DNA of 64,000 nucleotides from assembly GCF_947490405.1 (NCBI RefSeq), contig NZ_CANLGU010000006.1, positions 39,410 to 103,409 on the forward strand, given 5' to 3'. Made by a program: the position numbers and the translations under genes. The DNA is from an uncultured Algibacter sp. GTDB taxonomy: Bacteria > Bacteroidota > Bacteroidia > Flavobacteriales > Flavobacteriaceae. This document shows positions 8,968-19,050 of the stretch, in pieces. Every line of letters starts with the position of its first letter. Within the stretch, counting starts at the first letter, position 1. The notes below the pieces were generated by a model that made no database searches, was not told the origin of the DNA, and worked only from the letters and a program-made list of their open reading frames with translations.

Positions 8968-8994
8968 TAAAAAAACCATTACTAGTGTAATGGT
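8968..8994 (-). terminator. Terminator of the E1 dehydrogenase gene
   Basis: Perfect 8-bp stem ACCATTAC/GTAATGGT with loop TAGT. On the minus strand it is followed by TTTTTTTATATTT. It lies between the end of the dehydrogenase gene (9027) and the DUF202 start (8945). Confidence 0.8.
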
Positions 8995-9026
8995 ATAATT
9001 TATATTTTATTAAATAGTCTGATATA

Positions 9027-11438
9027 TTATCTCAGTTTTGGAAAATCATTAGGACTCAAATCGTGCATCACATTATAAACGGCTTCAAAAATATCCTCTG
9101 CAGATGGTTTAGAGAAATAATCACCATCATTTCCATAAGCTGGTCGGTGCGATTTTGCAGTTAATGTTTTAGGAGTGCTGTCTAAATATTGAAAAGCATC
9201 TTGCTGATTTAAAATCTTATCTAAAATGTAAGCAGAAGCGCCACCAGGAACATCTTCATCAATAATCATTACATTATTTGTTTTTGCTATACTTTTTACA
9301 ATATCATGATTTAAATCAAAAGGCATTAACGATTGTATATCAATAACTTCCGCATCAATTCCAACAGCCAATAGATCCTTAGCTGTTTGCTCTACAATAC
9401 GCAAGGTAGATCCATAAGACACTAGTGTAATATCTGTACCTTCTTTTATTGTTTCAACAACACCAATAGGTGTTTTTAAGGCTCCTAAGTTATTAGGCAT
9501 TTTTTCTTTTAAACGGTAACCATTTAAGCATTCTACAACAATCGCAGGATCATCACCTAATAAAAGTGTGTTGTAAAATCCAGCAGCTTTTGTCATGTTT
9601 CGTGGTACTAATAAATTTACGCCTTTTGCAAGATTGAGTATACCTCCCATTTGAGAACCAGAGTGCCATATACCTTCAAGTCTATGTCCACGAGTTCTAA
9701 TAATTAAAGGTGCTTTTTGCTTGCCTTTAGTTCTGTAATGTGTTGTAGCTAAATCATCACTAATAATTTGTATGGCATATAAGATATAATCCAAATATTG
9801 AATTTCGGCAATAGGGCGCAAACCACGCAATGCCATCCCAATACCTTGTCCGATTATGGTTGCTTCGCGAATACCAGTATCAGCAACACGAAGTGCTCCA
9901 TATTTTTCTTGTAAGCCCTCTAAACCTTGGTTAACATCACCAATATTTCCAGTGTCTTCACCAAAAACTAAAGCTTCAGGGTAGGTGTTAAAAATAGTGT
10001 CGAAATTATCACGAATAATAATCCTGCCATCTACCTGTTGTGCATCATCATCATAAGATGGCTTTATTTCGTTAATGTTTGTATTTGAGCGTTGTGTTTC
10101 AGAATATAGATGCGAACTAAATTTTGGTTGCGCATGCTCAAAAACATCATCAATCCAGTTGATTAATGTATTTTTTTCTGGAAAAGATTCTCCTAAAATA
10201 AAACGTAGTGCTTTTCTAGCATGAGATAAAATATCTTTTCTAGTAGGTTCATCTATTGCCAATAAACTATCTTTTAATTTAGATATAAAGACACTGTTAA
10301 TACTTTTTGATTCAATATGTTTTAAAATCGAAACTAGCTCTTGATGTTCTTTTTTTATAGGCCTTAAAAAGGTGTTCCAAGCGTTTTTTTTAGCGTCTCT
10401 TACATTTCTTTTTGCAGTTCTATCAATTTCTGTAAGTGTTTCATTGTTTGCGATACCACTTTCAATAATCCACTCTCTAAATTTAACATTGCAATCGTGT
10501 TTTGCTTCCCAATCTAGTCGTTCAGCAGTTTTATAACGTTCATGAGACCCAGAAGTAGAATGCCCTTGAGGTTGTGTTAATTCTAAAACATGAATTAAAA
10601 CAGGAACATGTTCTTCTCTAGCTATAGCGCCAGCTTCTTGATATGTTTCTATTAAATTGGCATAATCCCAACCTTTAACACGCAAAATCTCATAGCCTTT
10701 TTGATTTTTATCACGTTGAAATCCTTTTAAGATTTCAGAAATATCTTCTTTAGTTGTTTGGTGTTTTGCATGAACTGAAATTCCATATTCATCATCCCAA
10801 ATACTAATTATCATGGGTACCTGTAAAACACCAGCAGCATTGATAGTTTCAAAAAACAGGCCTTCACTGGTACTGGCATTACCTATTGTACCCCAAGCAA
10901 CTTCATTTCCTTTAATTGAAAAATTTGTTGTGTTTATACCCTCTACATCTCTAAAAACTTTTGAAGCTTGCGCTAAACCCAATAATCGGGGCATCTGTCC
11001 AGCAGTAGGAGAGATATCAGCACTAGAATTGTATTGTTTAGTTAAATCTTTCCAGCTACCATTATCATTTAAGCTATGTGTTACAAAATGGCCACCCATT
11101 TGGCGTCCTGCAGACATGGGCTCTTTATTGATGTCTGTATTTGCATATAAACCAGCAAAAAATTGTTCAGGCGTTAACTCACCAATGGCCATCATAAATG
11201 TTTGGTCTCTATAATAACCAGATCTCCAATCTCCTTTCATGAAAGCTTTTGCCATGGCTAATTGTGGCAATTCTTTACCGTCTCCAAAGATCCCGAATTT
11301 AGCTTTACCTGTTAGCACTTCTCTACGCCCTAACAAACTACACTCACGACTTATAACAGCTGTAGTATAGTCACTAATGACTTCAGCTTTAAAATCTTCG
11401 AAAGATAAATTGTTTTTCAAGTTGGTTAAGGTTTGCAT
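9027..11438 (-). CDS. Fused E1 alpha/beta subunits of a 2-oxoacid (branched-chain type) dehydrogenase
   Basis: 803 residues. The N-terminal half (about 1-400) is a thiamine-diphosphate E1 alpha domain with ...GTIGNASTSEGLFFETINAAG... and DDEYGISV. The C-terminal half (about 455-803) is the E1 beta (transketolase pyrimidine plus C-terminal) domain, with VFGEDTGNIGDVNQGL, GIREATIIGQGIGMALRGLRPIAEIQYLDY and DEDVPGGASAYI. This single-chain layout is common in Bacteroidota. It should feed an E2/E3 complex decarboxylating branched-chain 2-oxoacids; no E2 or E3 gene is nearby, so the exact substrate is inferred. It stands alone with its own promoter and terminator. Confidence 0.9.
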   Translation of the reverse strand: MQTLTNLKNNLSFEDFKAEVISDYTTAVISRECSLLGRREVLTGKAKFGIFGDGKELPQLAMAKAFMKGDWRSGYYRDQTFMMAIGELTPEQFFAGLYANTDINKEPMSAGRQMGGHFVTHSLNDNGSWKDLTKQYNSSADISPTAGQMPRLLGLAQASKVFRDVEGINTTNFSIKGNEVAWGTIGNASTSEGLFFETINAAGVLQVPMIISIWDDEYGISVHAKHQTTKEDISEILKGFQRDKNQKGYEILRVKGWDYANLIETYQEAGAIAREEHVPVLIHVLELTQPQGHSTSGSHERYKTAERLDWEAKHDCNVKFREWIIESGIANNETLTEIDRTAKRNVRDAKKNAWNTFLRPIKKEHQELVSILKHIESKSINSVFISKLKDSLLAIDEPTRKDILSHARKALRFILGESFPEKNTLINWIDDVFEHAQPKFSSHLYSETQRSNTNINEIKPSYDDDAQQVDGRIIIRDNFDTIFNTYPEALVFGEDTGNIGDVNQGLEGLQEKYGALRVADTGIREATIIGQGIGMALRGLRPIAEIQYLDYILYAIQIISDDLATTHYRTKGKQKAPLIIRTRGHRLEGIWHSGSQMGGILNLAKGVNLLVPRNMTKAAGFYNTLLLGDDPAIVVECLNGYRLKEKMPNNLGALKTPIGVVETIKEGTDITLVSYGSTLRIVEQTAKDLLAVGIDAEVIDIQSLMPFDLNHDIVKSIAKTNNVMIIDEDVPGGASAYILDKILNQQDAFQYLDSTPKTLTAKSHRPAYGNDGDYFSKPSAEDIFEAVYNVMHDLSPNDFPKLR

Positions 11439-11458
11439 AGGTGCATGCTTTAGTGTTG

Positions 11459-11489
11459 CAAAAGTACTTAATATCTAGCATTTTTGCAA
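11459..11489 (-). promoter_or_regulatory. Promoter of the E1 dehydrogenase gene
   Basis: The -7 element TACTTTTG (11459-11466) and a TTG -33 box (11487-11489) on the minus strand are separated by 20 bases, giving a leader of about 15 bases before ATG 11438. Confidence 0.65.
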
Positions 11490-11603
11490 TTTAAATCTTT
11501 GTTAAAAAATTACGAATAATGTAAAATTATATGTAAAAATATAAAATATTTAAAGTAATTATATTTTACAGGTCTTTTTAATAAGAATAATTCAATTATG
11601 GTT

Positions 11604-14447
11604 TTAAAACCAACGTCTCCTGAATAAACCTAGGAGTGCTTGTGGATCTGCAGTAAATTTAAATCTGATACGTTGATCGTAGTTAGGTTGACCAACTTCC
11701 CAACCAAGATTTGAGTACATAGGGAAATAGACTTCAAAATAATCAGTTACGAGGTTGATACGAATACCAGAATCATAAACAAAATGTGAATTGTCAAACT
11801 TGTTTTTTATAAAGCCAATATCTCCGTAAGCTAAGATATATCGCCATAGGGTAGTGCTAACATTCAATGTGGTTATCCATTGGTTTGCAAAACGTGGGGC
11901 TAGTTGCGATTTAAAGCCACCTTCTGCTTCTATAAATTGTTGACTAAAGATTCCTGATGCTTCAGAACGCCCAAGGTAATTATAATCAAATAAATAATCT
12001 GTTGGTCTATCCAGAGCGAAGCTAAAAAAGTTAGAGTCTGCATCGGTATCATTTCTTAAAAACAGACCTGCAAAGGCTCTTATATTTATCTGCCTATTAC
12101 TTTCAAATAGGCGCCTAAATTCGAAGTTAAATGATAATTTGCTAAACTTTTCAGCAAATTGTAAATCTGTACTCCATTTGCTAAAATTTATTAGGTTATC
12201 ATTTGAGTTTATATATCTTAAGTTAAAAACGCTGTAGTTGGGTTCTGTAGTCGTTAAAATACTATTAATGTCTTCATCTCGATTAATAATAACATGTCTC
12301 AAACTAATTAACTGCCTTCTGTTGGACCTAAAGTCTTTGTTTTCACGAAATAAGAATTGAACAGATGGTGTAATACGTCTTACAAATAAATCTTCTGCAA
12401 ATGAATTGTAACCACCAGAAACGCCATAATTTATAGCATATAAGTTTTTATTTTGAATGTAATGTGTTTTAAAAATGGATGCTGAACCAGTTAACGTCTT
12501 TGATCTAAAAGCATATCGCGGTTCAATTTTATAATTAAAAAGCTTTCTTAAAACCGTTTTGTTGTAGGCTTTCATACCTAATGTGAAACCGTCATAAATA
12601 TTATTAAACTCAAATGTTGGCATGAAAAACACCTGATTGTAATAAGGGTCTTCTATATCTTGAAAAAGTCTAAATTGTAGAGGCTTGTTATTAAAAAAGA
12701 ATCCTTTTAAAGATTTCCAATTGTCTCTTAAGTTAAATTCTGGAATGGCATTATTATAATTTAAAGCCAACTTATTAGCATCTAAACGAGGAATAGTAAT
12801 GGTTTTGCTATCCTCTATATTTTCAACCCAAGTTTTACCTACTATACTATCGTTATTTAAACTGTATAACGATATAGGCATCTTGTGATTACTTTTGTTT
12901 TTTATGGTAAGGGTTATAGAATCTTTAGTCTTTTTTACTTTTCTTATTTTGAAATCTATCCGTTTTCTAGTGTCCAAATAGTCTTCAAAAAACCAATCAA
13001 TATTTTTATTTGTTTTAGATTTTATAAAGGTTTCAAAAGCTTTTGTTGTTGTATGTCGAAGTTGATTTTGCTTAACAAATGATTCTATACTGGTTTCAAC
13101 TACATCTTTATTAACAAAATCGTCTAGGTATTTTAATCCAACACCTGCTTTGTATTTATTAGCAATACGTTTATTGAATTTTAAAAGTGAATCTTTAGCC
13201 ATTGTTAAAGGCTGATCCCGATTAGTTCTCGCCATAATCATGAATGCCAAAACATATTTGTCATTAAACTTCATATCAGCAGCATGAAACGAGCGTACTC
13301 CCCAAAAATCTGCTAGATTACCTAAGAATTTCATGTTTGGGTAATGCTCATCAACATACTTCATTAGGTAATAAATCTGTATACCATCAAGGAGCCATTG
13401 GTCTGTTCTTGGGTTGATTAATAAGGTGTTCTCTAAATGATTGTGTAAAGCTGTTTTTAATAATTTAAGTTCGTATTTAAAATAGTTAGGGTATGTTTTT
13501 ATAAAGCTTGGTAAAATATTAAGTCCGTAAACAGGATCTTTATCATAATCTATCTGAGATAAGAGTAATTTTTTATGTGGATATTTTCCAAAGTTTTCAA
13601 AGATAAAATCCGTTATTTTTTCAGTAATCAAGACTTTGTCAATCACCTCTATGCCTTCATCATTAATGTTAGACACCATTGAAAACCCTTGATCTTGTAT
13701 GGTTTTAAAATCGGAGTTTTTACTTATGAATAATTTAGTGTTTATTCGATTTTTTCCAGAAAAATTAATTATTTGTTTGTTAGCAGATTGCTGTGTTTTA
13801 TCAACATCTAATTCTGAAGTTAAGGTGTAACCGTTTGGATGTTCAATTTCTAACGAAACATCAGCCTTTGGGATAAATAAATCATCTAAGTTTTTGTTGC
13901 TAAAATATTGCCATTTACCATCGTAAACAGCAGGTGTTATGTACCAGTACCTTAAGTTAATTTTTCCTTTATTAGTAAAACCATACTTGGTGAATTTTGC
14001 GTTAGGTATTTTAACTAGATAGTTTAATTTTATTTTGTAAGATTCATTGGGCTTTAAAGGGGTATTTAATTCAACTTTTAAAACATCTATTTGGTCTTCT
14101 AATTGTGTGTAAACTAGGTCTAGATCACCTTGTTTCATTGAGGTAATAACTGAATAACCTCTGTCTTCATTTTTAGCCAGATGAAAATCGTTAATATATT
14201 CATCAGCTATTCTTATGGCAAGCGGTGTTTTTTTTGTTGAGTAACTATTGTTCCAATCATTCAAATAAATGGTGTTTAGAACATCTTCACTTGTATTGAA
14301 ATATTCAATAACTTGAGAAATCTTAATTGTTTTATTTTCTATATCAAACGATGCTTTAACGTCAATTTTATTTTGACCAAAAGCTGCAGCACAGATTGAT
14401 AGAATGAAAATATAGTTAAGAAAAAGAATTCTCAATTTCAATAGCAT
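11604..14447 (-). CDS. Degenerate M1-peptidase-like domain fused to an outer-membrane beta barrel
   Basis: 947 residues with an N-terminal signal peptide (cleavage near AAFGQ). Residues about 25-530 follow the M1 aminopeptidase layout: beta-rich N-domain, then a helical domain. The active-site motifs are gone: the HExxH place reads LHNHLEN (334-340), the WLxEG place reads WLLDG (351-355), and the GxMEN place reads YGLNILP. Residues about 600-947 are alternating beta strands ending in Phe (RRRWF), typical of an outer-membrane barrel insertion signal. It is probably a surface or periplasmic non-enzymatic domain tethered to a barrel; the function is unknown. The start ATG gives the signal peptide directly. 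Confidence 0.7.
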   Translation of the reverse strand: MLLKLRILFLNYIFILSICAAAFGQNKIDVKASFDIENKTIKISQVIEYFNTSEDVLNTIYLNDWNNSYSTKKTPLAIRIADEYINDFHLAKNEDRGYSVITSMKQGDLDLVYTQLEDQIDVLKVELNTPLKPNESYKIKLNYLVKIPNAKFTKYGFTNKGKINLRYWYITPAVYDGKWQYFSNKNLDDLFIPKADVSLEIEHPNGYTLTSELDVDKTQQSANKQIINFSGKNRINTKLFISKNSDFKTIQDQGFSMVSNINDEGIEVIDKVLITEKITDFIFENFGKYPHKKLLLSQIDYDKDPVYGLNILPSFIKTYPNYFKYELKLLKTALHNHLENTLLINPRTDQWLLDGIQIYYLMKYVDEHYPNMKFLGNLADFWGVRSFHAADMKFNDKYVLAFMIMARTNRDQPLTMAKDSLLKFNKRIANKYKAGVGLKYLDDFVNKDVVETSIESFVKQNQLRHTTTKAFETFIKSKTNKNIDWFFEDYLDTRKRIDFKIRKVKKTKDSITLTIKNKSNHKMPISLYSLNNDSIVGKTWVENIEDSKTITIPRLDANKLALNYNNAIPEFNLRDNWKSLKGFFFNNKPLQFRLFQDIEDPYYNQVFFMPTFEFNNIYDGFTLGMKAYNKTVLRKLFNYKIEPRYAFRSKTLTGSASIFKTHYIQNKNLYAINYGVSGGYNSFAEDLFVRRITPSVQFLFRENKDFRSNRRQLISLRHVIINRDEDINSILTTTEPNYSVFNLRYINSNDNLINFSKWSTDLQFAEKFSKLSFNFEFRRLFESNRQINIRAFAGLFLRNDTDADSNFFSFALDRPTDYLFDYNYLGRSEASGIFSQQFIEAEGGFKSQLAPRFANQWITTLNVSTTLWRYILAYGDIGFIKNKFDNSHFVYDSGIRINLVTDYFEVYFPMYSNLGWEVGQPNYDQRIRFKFTADPQALLGLFRRRWF

Positions 14448-14561
14448 TAATGGTTAATGATTTCATGTAAGGCGCCACAATATAATAAAATATGGTGGTT
14501 TACGACTTTTAGCGTATATAATTAACTTAATAAAGCAAATTATATTATAATTTCTGTACTG

Positions 14562-15251
14562 TTAGAAATTAGGGCTTAAGCCTGAATTCTTGTAGAACGT
14601 ATCAAGTATATCAATAACCTCCTCGGGTGTGTCTACCAAATGAATAAGATCTAGATCCTTAGGACTAATATTAGCAAATTCATCTAATAAAGTTTTTTTA
14701 ATCCAATCCATTAAACCTGTCCAGAAGTCTTTGCCTACTAGTATAATTGGAAATCTTTCGCTTTTATGAGTTTGAATGAGAGTCATCGCTTCAAAAAGTT
14801 CATCAAGTGTTCCGAAACCACCAGGCATAACAACAAACCCTTGCGAATATTTTACAAACATAACTTTTCTAACAAAGAAATAATCAAAGTCTAAGCTTTT
14901 ATCGCTGTCTATATAAGGATTATCATGCTGTTCAAAAGGTAAATCAATATTTAAGCCTACAGAAGTTCCGCCACCTAAATGTGCACCTTTATTCCCTGCT
15001 TCCATAATTCCTGGGCCACCACCAGTAATAACTCCATAACCAGCTTCAACAATAGTTTGTGCAACTTGTTCGGTAAGTTTGTAATATCTATGATCTGGCT
15101 TAGTTCTAGCTGAACCAAATATGGAAACACAAGGGCCAATTTTACTCATTTTTTCAAAACCATTAACAAATTCTCCCATGATTTTGAAAATAGCCCAAGA
15201 ATCATTTGTTTTTATTTCATTCCAACCTTTATGGCGTTGTTCTTTTCTCAT
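14562..15251 (-). CDS. LOG-family Rossmann protein (TIGR00730 type)
   Basis: 229 residues. It contains GGGPGIMEAGNKGA and the PGGFGTLDELFE motif of the LOG/lysine-decarboxylase-like family, whose characterised members are nucleoside 5'-monophosphate phosphoribohydrolases that release a base and ribose 5-phosphate. All key residues (Arg/Glu of PGGxGTxxE) are present. The N-terminal ~35 residues are an extra lead-in (KEQRHKGWNEIKTNDSW), common in the longer bacterial subfamily. It is followed, 67 bases away, by the upstream gene uvrA on the same strand, without an obvious functional link. Confidence 0.85.
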   Translation of the reverse strand: MRKEQRHKGWNEIKTNDSWAIFKIMGEFVNGFEKMSKIGPCVSIFGSARTKPDHRYYKLTEQVAQTIVEAGYGVITGGGPGIMEAGNKGAHLGGGTSVGLNIDLPFEQHDNPYIDSDKSLDFDYFFVRKVMFVKYSQGFVVMPGGFGTLDELFEAMTLIQTHKSERFPIILVGKDFWTGLMDWIKKTLLDEFANISPKDLDLIHLVDTPEEVIDILDTFYKNSGLSPNF

Positions 15252-15318
15252 TATTTTTTTAAGTCTTTAATATGTAATTTTTTTTTAACACGAGTCGAAT
15301 TGTATACCGACTTGAAGG

Positions 15319-18150
15319 CTAAAGTAGTTCTTTTTTTAAAAACTTAGCGGTATAGCTTTTCTTATGCTTTATAATTTCTTCAGGAGCACCTTCAACAATT
15401 ATTTGTCCGCCACCTTTGCCTCCTTCGTAACCAATATCTATAATATGGTCAACGGTTTTAATAACGTCTAGATTGTGTTCAATAATCAGGACTGTATTCC
15501 CTTTGTCTACAAGTTTATTCAATACTAACATAAGTACCCTTATATCTTCAAAATGTAAACCTGTAGTTGGTTCGTCAAGTATATAAAAGGTGTTTCCGGT
15601 ATCTCTTTTTGAGAGTTCAGTAGCTAGTTTAATACGTTGAGCCTCCCCTCCAGATAGTGTTGTACTTTGTTGTCCAAGCGTGATGTAACCAAGACCAACA
15701 TCTTTAATAGTCTTAAGTTTTTTGTGAATTTTTGGGATGTGCTCAAAGAATTCTACGGCTTCATTCATAGTCATGTTTAAAACATCACTAATGTTTTTTC
15801 CTTTGTAGCGTATTTCTAAAGTTTCTCGATTAAAACGTTTGCCTTGGCAAGTTTCACATTCAACATAAACATCGGGTAAAAAATTCATTTCAATAACTCG
15901 TAAACCACCACCTTGGCAGGTTTCACAACGTCCACCTTTAACATTAAAACTAAATCGCCCTGCTTTATAACCTCTAATCATGGCTTCAGGAATTTTAGCA
16001 AATAAGGCTCTAATTTCGCTAAAAGTACCTGTATAAGTTGCAGGATTACTTCTAGGTGTCCTACCAATTGGGGATTGGTTGATGTCGATAACTTTATCAA
16101 TATGTTCCAAACCCTTTATGCTTTTATATGGCATGGGTTTTTTAACACCATTAAAATAATGTGCATTTAAAATGGGGTAGAGGGTTTCATTAATCAATGT
16201 AGATTTACCACTTCCAGAAACTCCAGTCACGCCTATCATTTTTCCTAATGGAAATTTAACCGATACATTTTTTAGATTGTTACCAGTACATCCTTTAAGC
16301 TCTAAAAACTTACCATTACCTTTTCGGCGTTTTTTAGGAACTTCAATTTCTTTATTGCCGTTTAAATAATCTGCAGTAAGTGTATTTTGAGATTTTAATT
16401 CTTCTGGGTTGCCTATGCTTATAATGTCTCCACCGTGCTTTCCAGCTTTCGGACCAATATCGATTACATAATCTGCACGTTCAATCATGTCTTTATCATG
16501 CTCAACAACAATTACAGAATTACCAATATCTCTAAGGGAAACCAGAGAATTTATAAGTTTTTCGTTATCACGCTGATGCAAACCAATACTGGGTTCGTCA
16601 AGTATATAAAGTACTCCAACTAATTGAGATCCAATTTGTGTTGCTAATCGAATACGTTGTGCTTCACCACCAGAAAGAGATTTTGAACTTCTGTTTAATG
16701 ATAAATAATCTAGACCAACATCTAATAAAAATTGTAAACGTGTTTTGATTTCTTTTACTACTTCCTCAGCAATTTTTAGCTGTTTTTCAGAAAGGTGTTT
16801 GTGTAAATGATTAAACCAATCAGCAAGTTCAACGATATCTGAATTTGCAAGTTCTGCTATATTTTTATTATTTATCTTAAAATAAAGTGATTCCTTTTTT
16901 AAACGAGAGCCCTTGCATATAGGGCACTCTACTTTGTCCATATAATCTTTTGCCCATCGTTTTAAAGACCTAGATTCTGCAGTTTTGTATTGATTTTCTA
17001 TAAAGTTAGCAACACCTTCAAAATCTATTTTATAGTCTCTAGTAACACCTAAAGTTTTACTTTCCACCGAAAACTTATCGTTACCACCATAAAGAATCAT
17101 ATTTTTTGCCTCTTCTGGAATGTCTTTGTAAGCATCGGTTAATTTGAAGTTGAAGCGTTGTGCTATGGTTTCAAATTGTTTAAAAATCCAACTATTTTTT
17201 TGAGGGCCATGGGGTGCCAAAGCTCCAGATTTAATAGATAGCGAATCGTCAGGAATAATTTTGTTCTCATTAACTTGATAAAGTGTTCCTATACCATTAC
17301 AATGGCTACAAGCGCCTTTTGGCGAGTTGAATGAGAAATTATTTGGCTCTGGATTTGGATACGAAATCCCTGAACTAGGACACATTAAACTTCGGCTAAA
17401 ATAACGTGTTTCTTGAGTGTCTTGATCGATAACTAAAAGTACGTCTTCACCATGATACATGGCTGTATTTATAGTTTCGGTAAGACGTTTGTCATGATCG
17501 ATAGCATCATCAATTACCAACCTGTCAATAACAATCTCTATGTCGTGCGTCTTGTATCGATCTAGCTTCATGCCTTTTACAATATCACGAATTTCACCAT
17601 CGGTTCTAACTTTTACAAAACCTTGTTTACCAATTTGTTCAAATAATTCTCGATAGTGTCCTTTTCTAGAGCGAACAACTGGTGACAATATATTTATGCG
17701 CTTGCCTTTAAAATCTTTTATAATAAGTGCTTTAATTTGCTCGTCACTGTAGCTAATCATCTTATCGCCTGTATTGTAGCTGTAAGCATCACTGGCACGT
17801 GCAAAAAGTAAACGCATAAAATCGTAAATCTCGGTAATAGTACCTACTGTGGAACGAGGTGATTTACTGGTTGTTTTTTGTTCAATAGCAATAACGGGAG
17901 AAAGCCCATCAATTTTATCAACATCAGGACGCTCTAAACCACCCAAAAATTGTCTGGCATAAGCAGAAAATGTTTCAATATATCTGCGTTGTCCTTCCGC
18001 ATAAATAGTATCAAAAGCTAAAGAGGATTTTCCGCTTCCTGATAAACCAGTAATTACAACCAGTTTTTCACGGGGAATAGATACATCAATATTTTTAAGA
18101 TTATGTACTCTAGCGCCTTTAACTTCTATTGAATCGGTGAAATCACTCAT
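15319..18150 (-). CDS. uvrA: Excinuclease ABC subunit A
   Basis: 943 residues, full length for UvrA, the damage-recognition ATPase of nucleotide excision repair. Two ABC modules are visible with Walker [10 protein letters not shown] (N-terminal) and GVSGSGKST (C-terminal), two LSGGEAQRI signatures, and zinc-binding cysteines in [14 protein letters not shown] and CETCQGGG...[11 protein letters not shown] 18148-18150 lies 16 bases after a TAACTTTG -7 element. UvrB and UvrC are not in the window, as is usual. Confidence 0.98.
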   Translation of the reverse strand: MSDFTDSIEVKGARVHNLKNIDVSIPREKLVVITGLSGSGKSSLAFDTIYAEGQRRYIETFSAYARQFLGGLERPDVDKIDGLSPVIAIEQKTTSKSPRSTVGTITEIYDFMRLLFARASDAYSYNTGDKMISYSDEQIKALIIKDFKGKRINILSPVVRSRKGHYRELFEQIGKQGFVKVRTDGEIRDIVKGMKLDRYKTHDIEIVIDRLVIDDAIDHDKRLTETINTAMYHGEDVLLVIDQDTQETRYFSRSLMCPSSGISYPNPEPNNFSFNSPKGACSHCNGIGTLYQVNENKIIPDDSLSIKSGALAPHGPQKNSWIFKQFETIAQRFNFKLTDAYKDIPEEAKNMILYGGNDKFSVESKTLGVTRDYKIDFEGVANFIENQYKTAESRSLKRWAKDYMDKVECPICKGSRLKKESLYFKINNKNIAELANSDIVELADWFNHLHKHLSEKQLKIAEEVVKEIKTRLQFLLDVGLDYLSLNRSSKSLSGGEAQRIRLATQIGSQLVGVLYILDEPSIGLHQRDNEKLINSLVSLRDIGNSVIVVEHDKDMIERADYVIDIGPKAGKHGGDIISIGNPEELKSQNTLTADYLNGNKEIEVPKKRRKGNGKFLELKGCTGNNLKNVSVKFPLGKMIGVTGVSGSGKSTLINETLYPILNAHYFNGVKKPMPYKSIKGLEHIDKVIDINQSPIGRTPRSNPATYTGTFSEIRALFAKIPEAMIRGYKAGRFSFNVKGGRCETCQGGGLRVIEMNFLPDVYVECETCQGKRFNRETLEIRYKGKNISDVLNMTMNEAVEFFEHIPKIHKKLKTIKDVGLGYITLGQQSTTLSGGEAQRIKLATELSKRDTGNTFYILDEPTTGLHFEDIRVLMLVLNKLVDKGNTVLIIEHNLDVIKTVDHIIDIGYEGGKGGGQIIVEGAPEEIIKHKKSYTAKFLKKELL

Positions 18151-18166
18151 AAAATTGCAAAAAGTG

Positions 18167-18201
18167 CAAAGTTACGACTTTAGTTGTTAAATTTTAGACA
18201 A
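18167..18201 (-). promoter_or_regulatory. uvrA promoter
   Basis: The -7 element TAACTTTG (18167-18174, minus strand) is preceded by a TTG box at 18199-18201 with a 24-base spacer, slightly longer than usual. Confidence 0.5.
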
Positions 18202-18254
18202 GGTTTTACTTGAATTTATCGAGTAAACATTAAGAACTGTTTCTTTGGGAAGAG

Positions 18255-18977
18255 TTACCTTGTGCCTTTTACATCATCAAACTCAAGTCCTAAAAATAAG
18301 AGTTTATGAAAGTTAGGTAATTGTGCCCCACTTTCGGTAGTCACCCAATTGCTCCAAGACGCTTCTAAGCCACCAATAGGTAAAATAGATGTCCACATTT
18401 TAAAGGATTTTGGCTTTCCATGGTCTTCTAGTAACCATAAATAAGAATCTCCAGGTGTTATACCACCAGATGTATAACTAACTAAAAGCGCCTCTTTTTT
18501 ATCTTCAGTTATTACAAGGCGCCTTTCAACACCATCATCAAAAACTTTGTAAGGGGCAACGAGCCAAAACGAATCATTAAAAAAGTAACTAGTTGCTTTT
18601 TCAATAAGTTCTTTAGCCATATCGCTTTCGTTTTTAAAACTATGGATATATACTTTACTTTTAGAGAGGTTATTTAAATCAAGAACAACTTTATTTTCTT
18701 TCCAAAACACATTACATATATTGTTTTTTTTATCCCATTCGTAATGACGTCTTTTTTTGTAAGTCCATTCAATATAATTGGTGGTTTTATAAGCTTCATA
18801 ATCTAATGCATCAAGCATTTTATGAGCTAAAGCATCAGCTTGTTCACCTTGAATTCCAGTAGGTAAATCTTCATTGTATTTAAAATAAAGGAAGCCAAAA
18901 AACAGTAGGCTAGGGAGTGTCAAAAAAATAATGACACCAGTGATTATTTTTAATATTTTTTTAGGGCGAACCGTCAT
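18255..18977 (-). CDS. Membrane-anchored hypothetical protein
   Basis: 240 residues. An N-terminal basic stretch (MTVRPKKILK) and one hydrophobic segment (about 11-31) anchor the protein; the rest is periplasmic and beta-rich with aromatic motifs (IEWTYKKRRHYEWDKK, GDSYLWLLEDHGKPKSFKMW). Proteins like this occur across Flavobacteriaceae but I know of no assigned function. Residues 115-160 (FNDSFWLVAPYKVFDDGVERRL) look like a substrate- or lipid-binding sheet, but that is only an impression. It precedes ggt on the same strand with no obvious promoter for itself. Confidence 0.6.
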   Translation of the reverse strand: MTVRPKKILKIITGVIIFLTLPSLLFFGFLYFKYNEDLPTGIQGEQADALAHKMLDALDYEAYKTTNYIEWTYKKRRHYEWDKKNNICNVFWKENKVVLDLNNLSKSKVYIHSFKNESDMAKELIEKATSYFFNDSFWLVAPYKVFDDGVERRLVITEDKKEALLVSYTSGGITPGDSYLWLLEDHGKPKSFKMWTSILPIGGLEASWSNWVTTESGAQLPNFHKLLFLGLEFDDVKGTR

Positions 18978-19050
18978 AAAAACGGAATTTAGTTTATAGT
19001 TTGTTGGCCTCTAAAGTATTAAATGTGATGGTTTTAGAAAAAGAAAATGA

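Noticed and set aside
15291..15315. AAGTCGG/CGACTCG hairpin as the uvrA terminator
   Set aside because: On the minus strand it is followed by an A-run, not a T-run, and the stem is short and imperfect.
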